Shown: positions 41,994 through 53,664 of the stretch, piece after piece
Position numbering within the stretch: the stretch's first letter is position 1
Layout of the letters: the number at the start of each line of letters is the position of its first letter
Assembly (NCBI GenBank): GCA_018398805.1
Contig: JAGFBZ010000176.1
Span: 190,001-254,000, forward strand
DNA from: Hirundichthys speculiger
Lineage: Eukaryota > Chordata > Actinopteri > Beloniformes > Exocoetidae
Length of the DNA: 64,000 bases
Direction: 5' to 3'
The notes under the pieces: model-generated
What the model was told of the DNA's origin: nothing
The model's database searches: none
Seen by the model: the letters and a program-made list of their open reading frames with translations, nothing else
Position numbers and translations under genes: made by a program

Positions 41994-44980
41994 TGAGCCT
42001 GAAACGGTCCCCGTGGCCCTGAAACGGTCCCCGTGGCCCTGAAACTGTCCCAGAGACCCTGTGAAACTGTCCCCGTGGCCCTGAAACTGTCCCGGTCCCT
42101 GAACCCCTTGGCCCTGAAACCCCGTGTGACCCTGAAACGGCCCCTGTGAGCCTGAAATGGTCCCCGTAGCCCTGAAATGGTCCCCGTGGCCCTGAAACTG
42201 TCCCTGTGACCCTGAAACGGTCCCAGTGTCTCTGAAACTGTCCCCGTGGCCCTGAAAGTGTCACTGTGACCCTGAAACGGTCCCAGTGTCTCTGAAATGG
42301 TCCCCGTGGCCCTGAAACTGTCCCGGTGGCCCTGAAACGGTCCTGGTGACCCTGAAACTGTCCTGGTGGCCCTGAAACTGTCCTGGTGGCCCTGAAACTG
42401 TCCCCGTGGCCCTGAAACTGTCCCGGTGACCCTGAAACTGTCCCGGTGACCCTGAAAACGGCCCCTGTGAGCCTGAAATGGTCCCCGTAGCCCTGAAATG
42501 GTCCCCGTGGCCCTGAAACTGTCACTGTGACCCTGAAACGGTCCCGGTGACCCTGAAACGGTCCTGGTGACCCTGAAACGGTCCTGGTGGCCCTGAAACT
42601 GTCCCCGTGGCCCTGAAACTGTCCCGGTGACCCTGAAACTGTCCCGGTGACCCTGAAACGGCCCCTGTGAGCCTGAAATGGTCCCCGTAGCCCTGAAATG
42701 GTCCCCGTGGCCCTGAAACTGTCACTGTGACCCTGAAACGGTCCCGGTGACCCTGAAACGGTCCTGGTGGCCCTGAAACTGTCCCAGAGACCCTGAAACT
42801 GTCCCGGTGACCCTGAAATGGCCCCCGTGACCCTGAAACGGTCCCCGTGACCCTGAAACTGTCCCGTGACCCTGAAACTGTCCCGGTGACCCTGAAACGG
42901 CCCCTGTGAGCCTGAAATGGTCCCCGTAGCCCTGAAATGGTCCCCGTGGCCCTGAAACTGTCCCTGTGACCCTGAAACGGTCTCAGTGTCTCTGAAATGG
43001 TCCCCGTGGCCCTGAAACTGTCCCAGTGGCCCTGAAACGGCCCGTGACCCTGAAACGGTCCCCTTGGCCCTGAAACTGTCCCGGTGACCCTGAAACGGCC
43101 CCTGTGAGCCTGAAATGGTCCCCGTAGCCCTGAAATGGTCCCCGTGGCCCTGAAACTGTCCCTGTGACCCTGAAACGGTCCCAGTGTCTCTGAAACTGTC
43201 CCGTGGCCCTGAAACTGTCACTGTGACCCTGAAACGGTCCCGGTGACCCTGAAACGGTCCTGGTGGCCCTGAAACTGTCCCAGAGACCCTGAAACGGCCC
43301 CTGTGACCCTGAAACGGCCCCTGTGAGCCTGAAATGGTCCCCGTAGCCCTGAAATGGTCCCTGTGGCCCTGAAACTGTCCCTGTAACCCTGAAACGGTCC
43401 CAGTGTCTCTGAAACTGTCCCCGTGGCCCTGAAACTGTCACTGTGACCCTGAAACGGTCCCGGTGACCCTGAAACGGTCCGGGTGGCCCTGAAACTGTCC
43501 CAGAGACCCTGAAACTGTCCCGGTGACCCTGAAACTGTCCCGGTGACCCTGAAACGGCCCCTGTGACCCTGAAACGGTCCTGGTGGCCCTGAAACTGTCC
43601 CAGAGACCCTGAAACGGCCCCTGTGACCCTGAAACGGCCCCTGTGAGCCTGAAATGGTCCCTGTAGCCCTGAAATGGTCCCTGTGGCCCTGAAACTGTTC
43701 CTGTAACCCTGAAACGGTCCCAGTGTCTCTGAAACTGTCCCCGTGGCCCTGAAACTGTCACTGTGACCCTGAAACGGTCCCGGTGACCCTGAAACGGTCC
43801 TGGTGGCCCTGAAACTGTCCCAGAGACCCTGAAACTGTCCCGGTGACCCTGAAACTGTCCTGGTGACCCTGAAACGGCCCCTGTGACCCTGAAACGGCCC
43901 CTGTGAGCCTGAAATGGTCCCCGTAGCCCTGAAATGGTCCCCGTAGCCCTGAAACTGTCCCTGTGACCCTGAAACGGTCCCAGTGTCTCTGAAACTGTCC
44001 CCGTGGCCCTGAAACTGTCACTGTGACCCTGAAACGGTCCCGGTGACCCTGAAACGGTCCTGGTGGCCCTGAAACTGTCCCAGAGACCCTGAAACTGTCC
44101 AGGTGACCCTGAAACTGTCCCGGTGACCCTGAAACTGTCCCCGTGGCCTTGAAACGGTCCCCATGGCCCTGAAACTGTCCCCGTGGCCTTGAAACGGTCC
44201 CCGTGAGCCTGAAATGGTCCCAGTAGCCCTGAATTGGTCCCCGTGGCCCTGAAACTGTCACTGTGACCCTGAAACGGTCCCTGTAACCCTGAAACGGTCC
44301 CAGTGTCTCTGAAACTGTCCCCGTGGCCCTGAAACTGTCACTGTGACCCTGAAACGGTCCCGGTGACCCTGAAACGGTCCTGGTGGCCCTGAAACTGTCC
44401 CAGAGACCCTGAAACTGTCCCGGTGACCCTGAAACTGTCCCGGTGACCCTGAAACGGCCCCTGTGACCCTGAAACGGTCCTGGTGGCCCTGAAACTGTCC
44501 CAGAGACCCTGAAACGGCCCCTGTGACCCTGAAACGGCCCCTGTGACCCTGAAACGGCCCCTGTGAGCCTGAAATGGTCCCCGTAGCCCTGAAATGGTCC
44601 CCGTAGCCCTGAAACTGTCCCTGTGACCCTGAAACGGTCCCAGTGTCTCTGAAACTGTCCCCGTGGCCCTGAAACTGTCACTGTGACCCTGAAACGGTCC
44701 CGGTGACCCTGAAACGGTCCTGGTGGCCCTGAAACTGTCCCAGAGACCCTGAAACTGTCCAGGTGACCCTGAAACTGTCCCGGTGACCCTGAAACTGTCC
44801 CCGTGGCCCTGAAACGGTCCCCATGGCCCTGAAACGGTCCCCGTGGGCCTGAAACTGTCACTGTGACCCTGAAACGGCCCCTGTGACCCTGAAACGGTCC
44901 CCGTAGCCCTGAAATGGTCCCCGTGACCCTGAAACGGTCCCGGTGACCCTGAAACTGTCCCGGTGACCCTGAAAGTCACC
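41994..44980. repeat. 20-bp minisatellite, block 4
   Basis: About 3 kb in near-perfect 20-bp register. Longer duplicated strings (about 43440-43760 against 43760-44060 and 44340-44700) show recent higher-order expansion. Confidence 0.95.
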
Positions 44981-44985
44981 GGGGG

Positions 44986-45268
44986 TTCTCCCTATGTTTG
45001 GTGCCTTACATACGGACGGTGGTGGTGGGGGGGGACAGATAGGGATCAATATAAATCTGGGGGGGACATGTCCCCCCCGTCCCCAGTGCCATCTGCGCCC
45101 TTGTATGCAGGGAGGGGAAGTCCAGGGCCGTGTTTTAGTCCCAGGGATGCACAGAGAAACGGCTTTTTCCATTCCTGACCACTAGAGGGCGCCAGAGCAG
45201 CGTGTCCGTGAGCAGGAAGCAGCCGTGACCGCAGGCCTGCGTCCTGCCAGCCATTATTCATTATTTGT
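44986..45268. repeat. Cassette C, copy 5 of 5 (right end of the block)
   Basis: Same cassette, but it is followed by unrelated sequence (ctatgaacactggcac) instead of minisatellite, so it marks the right edge of the 28.7-45.3 kb repeat block. Confidence 0.85.
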
Positions 45269-46198
45269 CTATGAACACTGGCACTATTGTTCTCCTCCCT
45301 TTGTACTCATTGTTCTCTTCATTTCTGCGACCTTAAATCTAAGACCCCGACACGAACTCATTTCCTGCAGCTTTCGCTGCCCCCCCCCCCCCCCCATGTT
45401 CCCAGATTCAGACGTGTTTGTGGGGAGAATGAAAATCCCACATTCCTGGTAGCAGAGCCTTCTTTGTTCCCCGCGTGATCCGGCAGCAGCGGAGGTCTAT
45501 TGATCCCCGGTAGCTTCTGTGATGATCAGGCAGCGAGTAGACGTCACTGATCCGCAAACATGGCTGCAGCCGTACAGTAGCTCCGGCCACGTTTCCATCA
45601 GCCGCTCTGGCTGCAAACAAAGGACATCAGCCGAGCTGGAAAAATGCAAATGTGGACGCCGTTGCAGTCTGCCGAGTGTGTGTGGGGGGGGGGGTGTCCT
45701 CAGTGGGACACGATGGCAACACATTATGAATCTGTTTGGAGCTTCGTTCAGTAATTCTCTGTTCGGTATTCAGGGAGCTCAACGACATTTTCTCACATTA
45801 GCAGATAGTATTGATGCATGGATTTTTCAGTTTTTTTTTTTTTTTCTGTCCGTCTGTGCGCTTCCTCTCAGCTAGCAGCCGTTAAATGGAAACTGCACTG
45901 CGTGGTGCATTGTGGGTATTTTGAACGTACCGTGTCTATTAATACTCAGCAGACGTGTAGACAACAGCACAGAATGACAAATGGGACGGCGTTGGTGCTA
46001 GCGCCGCCAGCTAGCGCCGCAACAACGGACACGCAAGTGATGCTTAATATTTACGTGAACGAAAAATCTGCCCGTATGTGCGTGTTTCAGGTGCACGAAG
46101 TGATGCCGGTGTCTTCGTCCCGCCGTACATGGAGGCTGCAGCACCAGTCCTATGCGGCGTCTATGTTCGTGGTTAGCGGAATCACTGGGCAAAACCTT
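45269..46198. other. Unassigned sequence, no gene supported
   Basis: Mixed composition with a C-run at about 45380-45395, a G-run at about 45683-45694 and a T-run at about 45829-45845. ORFs of 118 and 133 codons lack recognisable domains and splice support. This sequence lies just before the first 34-bp array and has no counterpart before the second array. Confidence 0.4.
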
Positions 46199-46833
46199 TT
46201 GTCGCTGCTGTCACGCTAACATGGCAACACGGCTGTCGCTGCTGTCACGCTAACATGGCAACACGGCTGTCGCTGCTGTCCCGCTAACATGGCAACACGG
46301 CTGTCACTGCTGTCCCGCTAACATGGCAACACGGCTGTCGCTGCTGTCAGGCTAACATGGCAACACGGCTGTCGCTGCTGTCAGGCTAACATGGCAACAC
46401 GGCTGTCGCCGCTGTCACGCTAACATGGCAACACGGCTGTCGCTGCTGTCACGCTAACATGGCAACACGGCTGTCGCTGCTGTCACGCTAACATGGCAAC
46501 ACGGCTGTCGCTGCTGTCACGCTAACATGGCAACACGGCTGTCGCTGCTGTCACGCTAACATGGCAACACGGCTGTCGCTGCTGTCACGCTAACATGGCA
46601 ACACGGCTGTCGCTGCTGTCACGCTAACATGGCAACACGGCTGTCGCTGCTGTCACGCTAACATGGCGACACGGCCGTCGCTGCTGTCACGCTAACATGG
46701 CAACACGGCTGTCGCTGCTGTCACGCTAACATGGCAACACGGCCGTCGCTGCTGTCACGCTAACATGGCGACACGGCCGTCGCTGCTGTCACGCTAACAT
46801 GGCAACACGGCTGTCGCTGCTGTCATGCTAACA
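46199..46833. repeat. 34-bp minisatellite, array 1 (about 19 units)
   Basis: Unit of 34 bp made of ggctgtcgctgctgtcacgc then taacatggcaacac. There are a few variant units (tcccgc, tcaggc, ggcgacacggccg). It ends at gctaacaactgcgtcatcaa, exactly like array 2. Confidence 0.96.
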
Positions 46834-47734
46834 ACTGCGTCATCAAGCGTTTAAAACAAGCAGGAAGATGAGAGCTACAGTTACCCAGAGCTGGAGGAGA
46901 CCCCCGACTGCTGGGGGGGTTGAAATATTGAAATGGAGGGAAAAACATTTGCACCTTAAGGACCTGTTTTTGTTTGATAATAAAGACCATTTGGCAGCAA
47001 GTTTTTCCTCATATTTTTAATCTACTGTAGAGCAGTGATTCTCAAAGTGTGGGCCGCGGCCCCCTGGTGGGCCGTCGTGGGACTGCAGGTGGGCCGTGAG
47101 AGGTCATTAAAATTAAACAAATATGTTTTAAATCCTCGATCTTTTTTAAATATGTTTTTAATTACCATAAAATATTCATGACATTATTAAAAAAACATTA
47201 AGAAGTAATAAAACAAACCAGTTAAATGTTATTCTACTGTCATCGTAACTTAATATGACAAGTGTCACCTTATTTGTTGACCCCTCACATTAATATCGGA
47301 TCATGGTTCCTGGTCCTGGATGTTGATCACAGTTGTGATTAAAGGTTCTGGTGGACTGAGGAGATTTTTCACATTTCAAATTGGTCCTTGGTATTCTGTA
47401 GTTTGGGAACGGCCGCTGTAGAGAGAAGCTGAAACGTAAATTACAGTTTTACATGGGCTGAACCTTCAATGCTAATGCTAATGCTAATGTGAACCCTGGT
47501 TGGTTAATGATTCAGAACTCGACCAATAATTTTCGACAGGTAAAGTGGTTAAATAATTGCAGTTTGTGGTGGTGTAGTATATGGGCAGTGGTAATCATTT
47601 TGACAAATAACTGCTCGCAGCAACATTAAAAAATAATAATAATAAAAAAAAGAACTAAAAATGGACTATTTAGTTCACTTTTTGAAATGGTGAACTGAAC
47701 TAGTTCGTGTAGAAAGTGAACTTGTCCAACACTG
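46834..47734. mobile_element. Right part of a TIR element that carries the 34-bp array
   Basis: Downstream of the array, aactgcgtcatcaa through aataaagaccattt is duplicated after array 2 (63782-64000). The segment ends at gtccaacactg (47734), whose inverse CAGTGTTGGACAAGTTC resembles CAGTGTTGTACCTGAACG at 60425, upstream of array 2. I infer one transposon family with an internal 34-bp array. The left end of this copy is not visible. No transposase. Confidence 0.5.
47033..47415. mobile_element. hAT MITE nested in the 34-bp array element
   Basis: The left end is CAGTGATTCTCAAAGTGTGG; the right end, inverted, is CGGCCGTTCCCAAACTAC. The 8-bp ctgtagag occurs on both sides (47025-47032 and 47416-47423). 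The same left end recurs at the very end of the window (63982 on), so the insertion predates duplication of the carrier. Confidence 0.6.
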
Positions 47735-48480
47735 GCTGGATGTTGTTTCAGGGGCGTCAGCCTGAATCGGGGGTCCCGTCTGGTGGAACCAGACCTCTTT
47801 AGATCTGGTGCAACTATGATCAGTCTTTCAATAATATGTATAAAATAAAAGCAATAATTATAGTAATGACAATATTAATGTCATGTTGAAATGTCTGACC
47901 GATACAAAAAACTATCATCTTGGTCTCTCCGTAGCGAGATTCCAGTTTGTCAGCTGAACCGAGACTGAATTTTTATTTTCCAGATCAAGAAAAATGACAT
48001 AAAGCCACGAATGTGTTCACAATTAGCGGTGGTTCGTTGAGTGACGGCTGGCTGTCATCACTTCTCATTGCTCCGCGCTGTTGTGACTCCTGATCTGTGA
48101 ATAAAGATGCAACGCTGCACAGTCTGTCTGATGTTGAAGCCGATGAGGCCGCGGTGGCGGCGAAACCCCAGCAGGGCCTCCAACAAGCCGGCGTTCGGTG
48201 ACCACAGCCGTCCTGACATAAAGCAGACCGAAACGACGGAGAGAAGCTCCGCTAAAAAACCCCTGACGAGCATCGCCGCATAAACACCACACGATTCGAA
48301 CCCCGAGCAATGAAATGAGCGCGTGACGAAAACACGAAAACAGCCCACGTCCACACGAGCGCCTCTGCAAATTCCTCCACGTGGAGAAAACCACGCAAAC
48401 AAGGTTTCAGGTGGAAGCAGCGACGCCGGTGATCACAGTAACTGGATCAACTGGGCTGCTGTCGTGTGATTCACAGGTGG
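47735..48480. other. Unassigned sequence; - strand ORF of unknown merit
   Basis: Two overlapping - strand ORFs (about 48058-48402) of 109-114 codons have no recognisable domain. The higher CpG content of this patch makes long ORFs likely by chance. No promoter or splice signal was supported. Confidence 0.35.
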
Positions 48481-49768
48481 TTTAGGGTTAGTGTTAAGGG
48501 TTAGGGGTTAGGGGTTAGGGGTTAGGGTTAGGGGTTATTGTTAGGGATTAGGAGTTAGGGTTAGGGGTTAGGGGTTAGGGGTTGGGGTTAGGTTAGGGTT
48601 AGGGGTTAGGGGTTAGGGGTTAGGGGTTAGGGGTTAGGGGTTTTAGGGGTTAGGGTTAGGGTTAGGGTTAGGGGGGTTAGGGGTTAGGGGTTAGGGGGGT
48701 TAGGGGTTAGGGGTTAGGGGTTAGGGGTTAGGGGTTTTTATTGTTAGGGGTTAGGGGTTTTAGGGGTTGTTAGGGGTTAGGGGTTAGGGTTAGGGGTTTT
48801 AGGGGTTATTGTTAGGGGTTAGGGGGTTATTAAGGGTTAAGGGTTAGGGGTTTGGGGTTTAGGGGTTAGGGGTTAGGGGTTAAGGGGTTAGGGGTTGGGG
48901 TTATTGTTAGGGTTGGGGTTGGGGTTAGGGTTAGGGGTTAGGGGTTAGGGGTTAGGGGTTGTTAGGGGTTCGGGTTCGGGGTTAGGGGTTAGGGGTTAAG
49001 GGTTAGAGGTTTAGGGGTTATTGTTAGGGGTTAGGGGTTATTGTTAGGGTTAGGGGTTAAGGGTTAGGGGTTATTGTTAGGGGTTAGGGGTTATTGTTAG
49101 GGGTTAGGGGTTAAGGGTTCGGGGTTAGGGGTTAGGGTTGGGTTAGGGGTTAGGGTTAGGGGTTAGGGGTTAGGGGTTATTGTTAGGGGTTAGGGGTTAG
49201 GGGTTAGGGTTAGGGTTAGGGGTTTAGGGGTTAGGGGTTTAGGGTTAGGGTTAGGGTTAGGGGTTAGGGTTAGGGGTTAGGGTTCGGGTTAGGGGTTAGG
49301 GGTTAGGGGTTAGGGTTAGGGTTAGGGGTTCAGGTTAGGGGTTAGGGTTAGGGGTTAGGGGTTCGGGTTAGGGTTTAGGGTTAGGGGTTAGGGGTTAGGT
49401 TAGGGATTAGGGGTTAGGGGTTAGGTTAGGGGGTTAGTTAGGGTTAGGGGTTAGGGGTTAGGGGTTAGGGTTAGGGGTAGGGTTAGGGTTAGGGGTTAGG
49501 GGTTAGGGGTTGTTAGGGGTTAGGGGGTTAGGGGTTAGGGGTTAGGGGTTATTGTTAGGGGTTAGGGTTTAGGGTTAGGGGGGTTAGGGGTTAGGGGTTA
49601 TTGTTAGGGGTTAGGGGTTATTGTTAGGGGTTAAGGGTTAGGGGTTATTGTTAGGGGTTAGGGTTCGGGTTAGGGGTTAGGGGTTAGGGGTTATTGTTAG
49701 GGGTTAGGGTTAGGGGTTAGGGGTTAAGGTTTAAGGGTTAGGGGTTAAGGGTTAGGGGTTAGGGTTAG
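48481..49768 (+). repeat. Degenerate telomere-like repeat (TTAGGG / TTAGGGG), 1.3 kb
   Basis: About 180 short units, dominated by the 7-mer ttagggg with runs of true ttaggg (for example about 48650-48672 and 49235-49260) and interruptions ttattg, ttcggg and ttttagg. The G-rich strand is the + strand. It is interstitial: ordinary sequence lies on both sides. Confidence 0.93.
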
Positions 49769-50105
49769 TAATCGGTAACACATCTTGATCCTGACACTTG
49801 GGTGGTTATCTCACATGTCTTAGCTTTCTTTTGAGGCCAAGATCTTAGCTCCAGCCCTTTTTACTGTGAACATTTACTCCATTTATTTTGGGTAAGTCAT
49901 TTTGGACGGGAGGCAGAAAAATGGGCCTCGTGATGAAAAGGTTTTAAGTTTCTCTGCCCTAAATATGCTGTCAGATAAAAGCCCACTAGTGTGAGGTTTT
50001 ATTGTTCAGTGGCGGATGAAAGAGATCTGATCCAGTAACGGTACGTAGGACAGCGTCCCACACTCACAAATCTACTGGAGCAAAAATGTTTTACCGGCAA
50101 AACCC
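49769..50105. other. Unassigned sequence, nothing recognised
   Basis: AT-rich sequence between the telomere-like tract and the MITE, with no ORF or repeat of note. Confidence 0.4.
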
Positions 50106-50107
50106 TA

Positions 50108-50883
50108 TGGAGCCCCGTTTGGGTCATAATTCAATAAATAAATGAGTCTATTATTATGAAATACATGTTTATTATTATGAAATATTTCCCATTATTATGA
50201 TAATGGATTTATTTTTCATAAAAATGAGCTTTTACGTAATAATGGCTTTGTTTTTCATAAGAATGATTTGTGTGTCAATCACAGCAGAGAGGGCGGAGCC
50301 ATTTATGTGATTGGGTGCTCTTTCATTCAGGCATAAGCAACAGAACAGTGAATATCGATAGTGGGCGAGAGGTGCAGTTATATTCCAGGCCAGTAGGTGG
50401 CAGAATGCACCTCAGTTTACGGTTAAAAGTTGACATCGACTAAGAAACATCAAGGTTTCCCGTAGCTCAGTCCAAGCTGCCATAGCTACAATCGGACTAG
50501 GAGCGCACCTTGATGACGCCACGGCCCGCTGCTAACGGGACCTCACGGCCAAAACTAGTCGATGTCAGAGCGTTGAATGGAGAAGGATCAGCCAATGAGC
50601 GTGCAGGTCAACCACTGGCCCCGCCCACTGGCAAAATGTCATTATTATGTAAAAGATCACTCTTATGAAAAAGGAAGCAATTATGTAAAACTCATTCTTA
50701 GATAAAAAAGCCATTCTGAAATAAACTATTATGCATTAAACTTAGATTAAATAATAATAAAAATATATTTCATAATAATTACATTTTTTCATAATAATGG
50801 AAAATATTTCATAATAATAAATGCCTGTATTTCATAATAATAGACTCATTTATTCATTGAATTATGACCCAAACGGGGCTCCA
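50108..50883. mobile_element. TA-flanked MITE with long inverted repeats
   Basis: The ends TGGAGCCCCGTTTGGGTCAT and, inverted, the same bases continue to match for about 55 bp (through tcaataaataaatgagtcta). TA is at 50106-50107 and 50884-50885, fitting Tc1/mariner-type insertion. The sub-terminal parts are rich in attattatgaaat. The centre (about 50280-50640) is GC-richer and has no ORF. Confidence 0.82.
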
Positions 50884-50885
50884 TA

Positions 50886-51737
50886 AAACTGCTGTAAATA
50901 TTAAAGGAGAACTGCTCAAGTGTTACATTTATTACTGAATTATCGCATTTTAAAGGTGCTGGTCAGACTGTGAGCAGATGGGTTGTATGATCGATCAGAC
51001 GTGGAGTTTAGCAAAAAAAACACACACAGAAGCTCAACCTGAGGAGTTTACAGAGCTGTAACTGAGTCTGAGAGGCTGCAGACTCACAACTCTAATACGC
51101 AGGTTAATTTACTAGAAACGGTCCGCTGAGCGTCGATTATCAGAGAAATACTGACGAATGTGGGTGCAACAGGAAGACCTTCCCCTCAGACACGATCAAC
51201 GATTCCATGGAAGTCTGTTCCCGGTTGAACTTTGAGACAAAAAAAAAAAATGTGGCGGGTTTCATTGTTTTTATTGGCATGGTGACGTGTGGATCTGGAA
51301 ACACACCCACACACGCGCACACACACACACACGCACACACACACACACACAAGCCCAGTTTCTCTTATTTCAGAGGCCATTACATTCATGCCATCTTCTG
51401 TTGTTTCAACCAGTTCAGGTAACCGATCAAGAGACTCAAACTGGAAACTTATATGTAGTAAGTTTCCAGGTCATGTGACTCCTACTGGTTCTGTGATGAA
51501 CCTTTGTGGGAACCTGTGCAGTTTTGAGTCTCAGGTTGTTTAATCTGGAGGGAAAAACTCAAAGTGAAGCTTTTTTCTTGCCACTGTTTGGCTTTTTTTT
51601 CTCCCTCTGTGGGAGTTTTTTACCTCCATTATCCTCGATTAGGATTTAATATTATAATTTTAGTTAATGATATTTCCTCGGGGCTCATGATCTGGGTCTC
51701 TGTAAAGCTCCTAGAGATCAATTGGCATTGTCACAGA
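50886..51737. other. Unassigned sequence with a CA microsatellite
   Basis: CA/TG-type microsatellite at about 51300-51352 and an A-run at 51239-51250. The ORFs overlapping it are artefacts of the dinucleotide repeat. From about 51560 the frame stays open into the 41-bp minisatellite, without a recognised start or domain. Confidence 0.5.
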
Positions 51738-53355
51738 CACTGTCCAGAAACCTTCTCAGGAGAGAGGTCCAGACCTCCGACTTTCCATAAACCTTCTCAG
51801 CAGAGAGGTCCAGACATCCGACTGTCCAGAAACCTTCTCAGCAGAGAGGTCCAGACCTCCGACTATCCAGAAACCTTCTCAGCAGAGAGGTCCAGACCTC
51901 CTACTGTCCAGAAACCTTCTCAGCAGAGAGGTCCAGACCTCCTACTGTTCAGAAACCTTCTCAGCAGAGAGGTCCAGACCTCCTACTGTCCAGAAACCTT
52001 CTCAGCACAGAGGTCCAGACCTCCGACTGTCCAGAAACCTTCTCAGCAGAGAGGTCCAGACCTCCGACTGTCCAGAAACCTTCTCAGCAGAGAGGTCCAG
52101 ACATCCGACTGTCCAGAAACCTTCTCAGCAGAGAGGTCCAGACATCCAACTGTCCAGAAACCTTCTCAGGAGAGAGGCCCAGACCTCCTACTGTCCAGAA
52201 ACCTTCTCAGCAGAGAGGTCCAGACCTCCCTCTGTCCAGAAGCCTTCTCAGCAGAGAGGTCCACGCCTCCTACTGTCCAGAAACCTTCTCAGGAGAGAGG
52301 TCCAGACCTCCCACTGTCCAGAAACCTTCTCAGCAGAGAGGTCCAGACCTCCTACTGTCCAGAAACCTTCTCAGCAGAGAGGTCCAGACCTCCTACTGTC
52401 CAGAAACCTTCTCAGCAGAGAGGTCCAGACCTCCTACTGTCCAGAAACCTTCTCAGCAGAGAGGTCCAGACCTCCTACTTTCCAGAAACCTTCTCAGGAG
52501 AGAGGTCCAGACCTCCTACTGTCCAGAAACCTTCTCAGCAGAGAGGTCCAGACCTCCTACTGTCCAGAAACCTTCACAGCAGAGAGGTCCAGACCTCCTA
52601 CTGTCCAGAAATCTTCTCAGGAGAGAGGTCCAGAACTCCCACTGTCCAGAAACCTTCTCAGCAGAGAGGTCCAGACCTCCTACTGTCCAGAAACCTTCAC
52701 AGCAGAGAGGTCCAGCCCTCCGACTGTCCAGAAACCTTCTCAGCAGAGAGGTCCAGACCTCCCTCTGTCCAGAAACCTTCTCAGGAGAGAGGTCCAGACC
52801 TCCCACTGTCCAGAAACCTTCACAGCAGAGAGGTCCAGACCTCCTACTGTCCAGAAACCTTCACAGCAGAGAGGTCCAGACCTCCCACTGTCCAGAAACC
52901 TTCTCAGCAGAGAGGTCCAGACCTCCTACTGTCCAGAAACCTTCACAGCACAGAGGTCCAGACCTCCCACTGTCCAGAAACCTTCACAGCAGAGAGGTCC
53001 AGACCTCCCACTGTCCAGAAACCTTCTCAGCAGAGAGGTCCAGACCTCCTACTGTCCAGAAACCTTCACAGCAGAGAGGTCCAGACCTCCCACTGTCCAG
53101 AAACCTTCTCAGCAGAGAGGTCCAGACCTCCTACTGTCCAGAAACCTTCTCAGCAGAGAGGTCCAGACCTCCCACTGTCCAGAAACCTTCTCAGCAGAGA
53201 GGTCCAGACCTCCTACTGTCCAGAAACCTTCACAGCAGAGAGGTCCAGACCTCCCACTGTCCAGAAACCTTCTTAGCAGAGAGGTCCAGACCTCCTACTG
53301 TCCAGAAACCTTCACAGCAGAGAGGTCCAGACCTTCTACTGTCCAGAAACCTTCT
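51738..53355. repeat. 41-bp minisatellite, about 39 units
   Basis: Unit of 41 bp made of ccagaaaccttctcagcaga, then gaggtccagacctcctactg, then t. Single-base variants (tcaggaga, tcacagca, ctccgact) are shared between neighbouring units, showing higher-order duplication. The 570-codon + strand ORF across it has a 41-residue period and no features of a real protein. Confidence 0.95.
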
Positions 53356-53664
53356 GGACACGCTGCTGTCACGGACCGTTGCCGTTACCGCCCCACTCTC
53401 CGAGCCCGTCTCTCCTCCCGACAAGGTTAATGTCGCGGGACGCTTCAGCGCCACACCACATCAGCGCTACGGAAATTGCGGCTCCTCATCGCACCCCACA
53501 CGCGCACCTGTCTGCCCGGCCATAGGACAGCGGTGCCGGTAAGATGAACAACTTTTCTAAAGTATGCCGCTCTGCGGCCGCATCAACGGGCCACCGGCCC
53601 CGCTCCTCCGCCGCTTCGGACCGACCACCATCCACTCGGTGGGCTCCGCTTCCAAGCCGTTTAA
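53356..53664. other. GC-rich sequence just before the gypsy fragment, unassigned
   Basis: High GC, with no recognised domain. It may be mosaic retroelement sequence, since it runs directly into the RNase H fragment, but the translated frames show no protease or reverse-transcriptase motif. Confidence 0.3.

Noticed and set aside
34581..44979. Many - strand ORFs of 200-633 codons with GPFQGH/RDSFRVTG repeats, collagen-like at first sight
   Set aside because: All three - frames are open because the 20-bp unit has no stop; there is no Gly-X-X periodicity, signal peptide or conserved boundary.
48058..48402. Overlapping 109- and 114-codon - strand ORFs
   Set aside because: No recognisable domain, two frames open together in a CpG-rich patch, no splice or promoter support.
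48481..49768. A true chromosome end
   Set aside because: Normal sequence with transposons continues on both sides, and the repeat is heavily degenerate.
51564..53276. 570-codon ORF with a 41-residue repeat
   Set aside because: Three 41-bp units make one 123-nt period, so the protein repeat follows from the DNA repeat. The - strand is also partly open.
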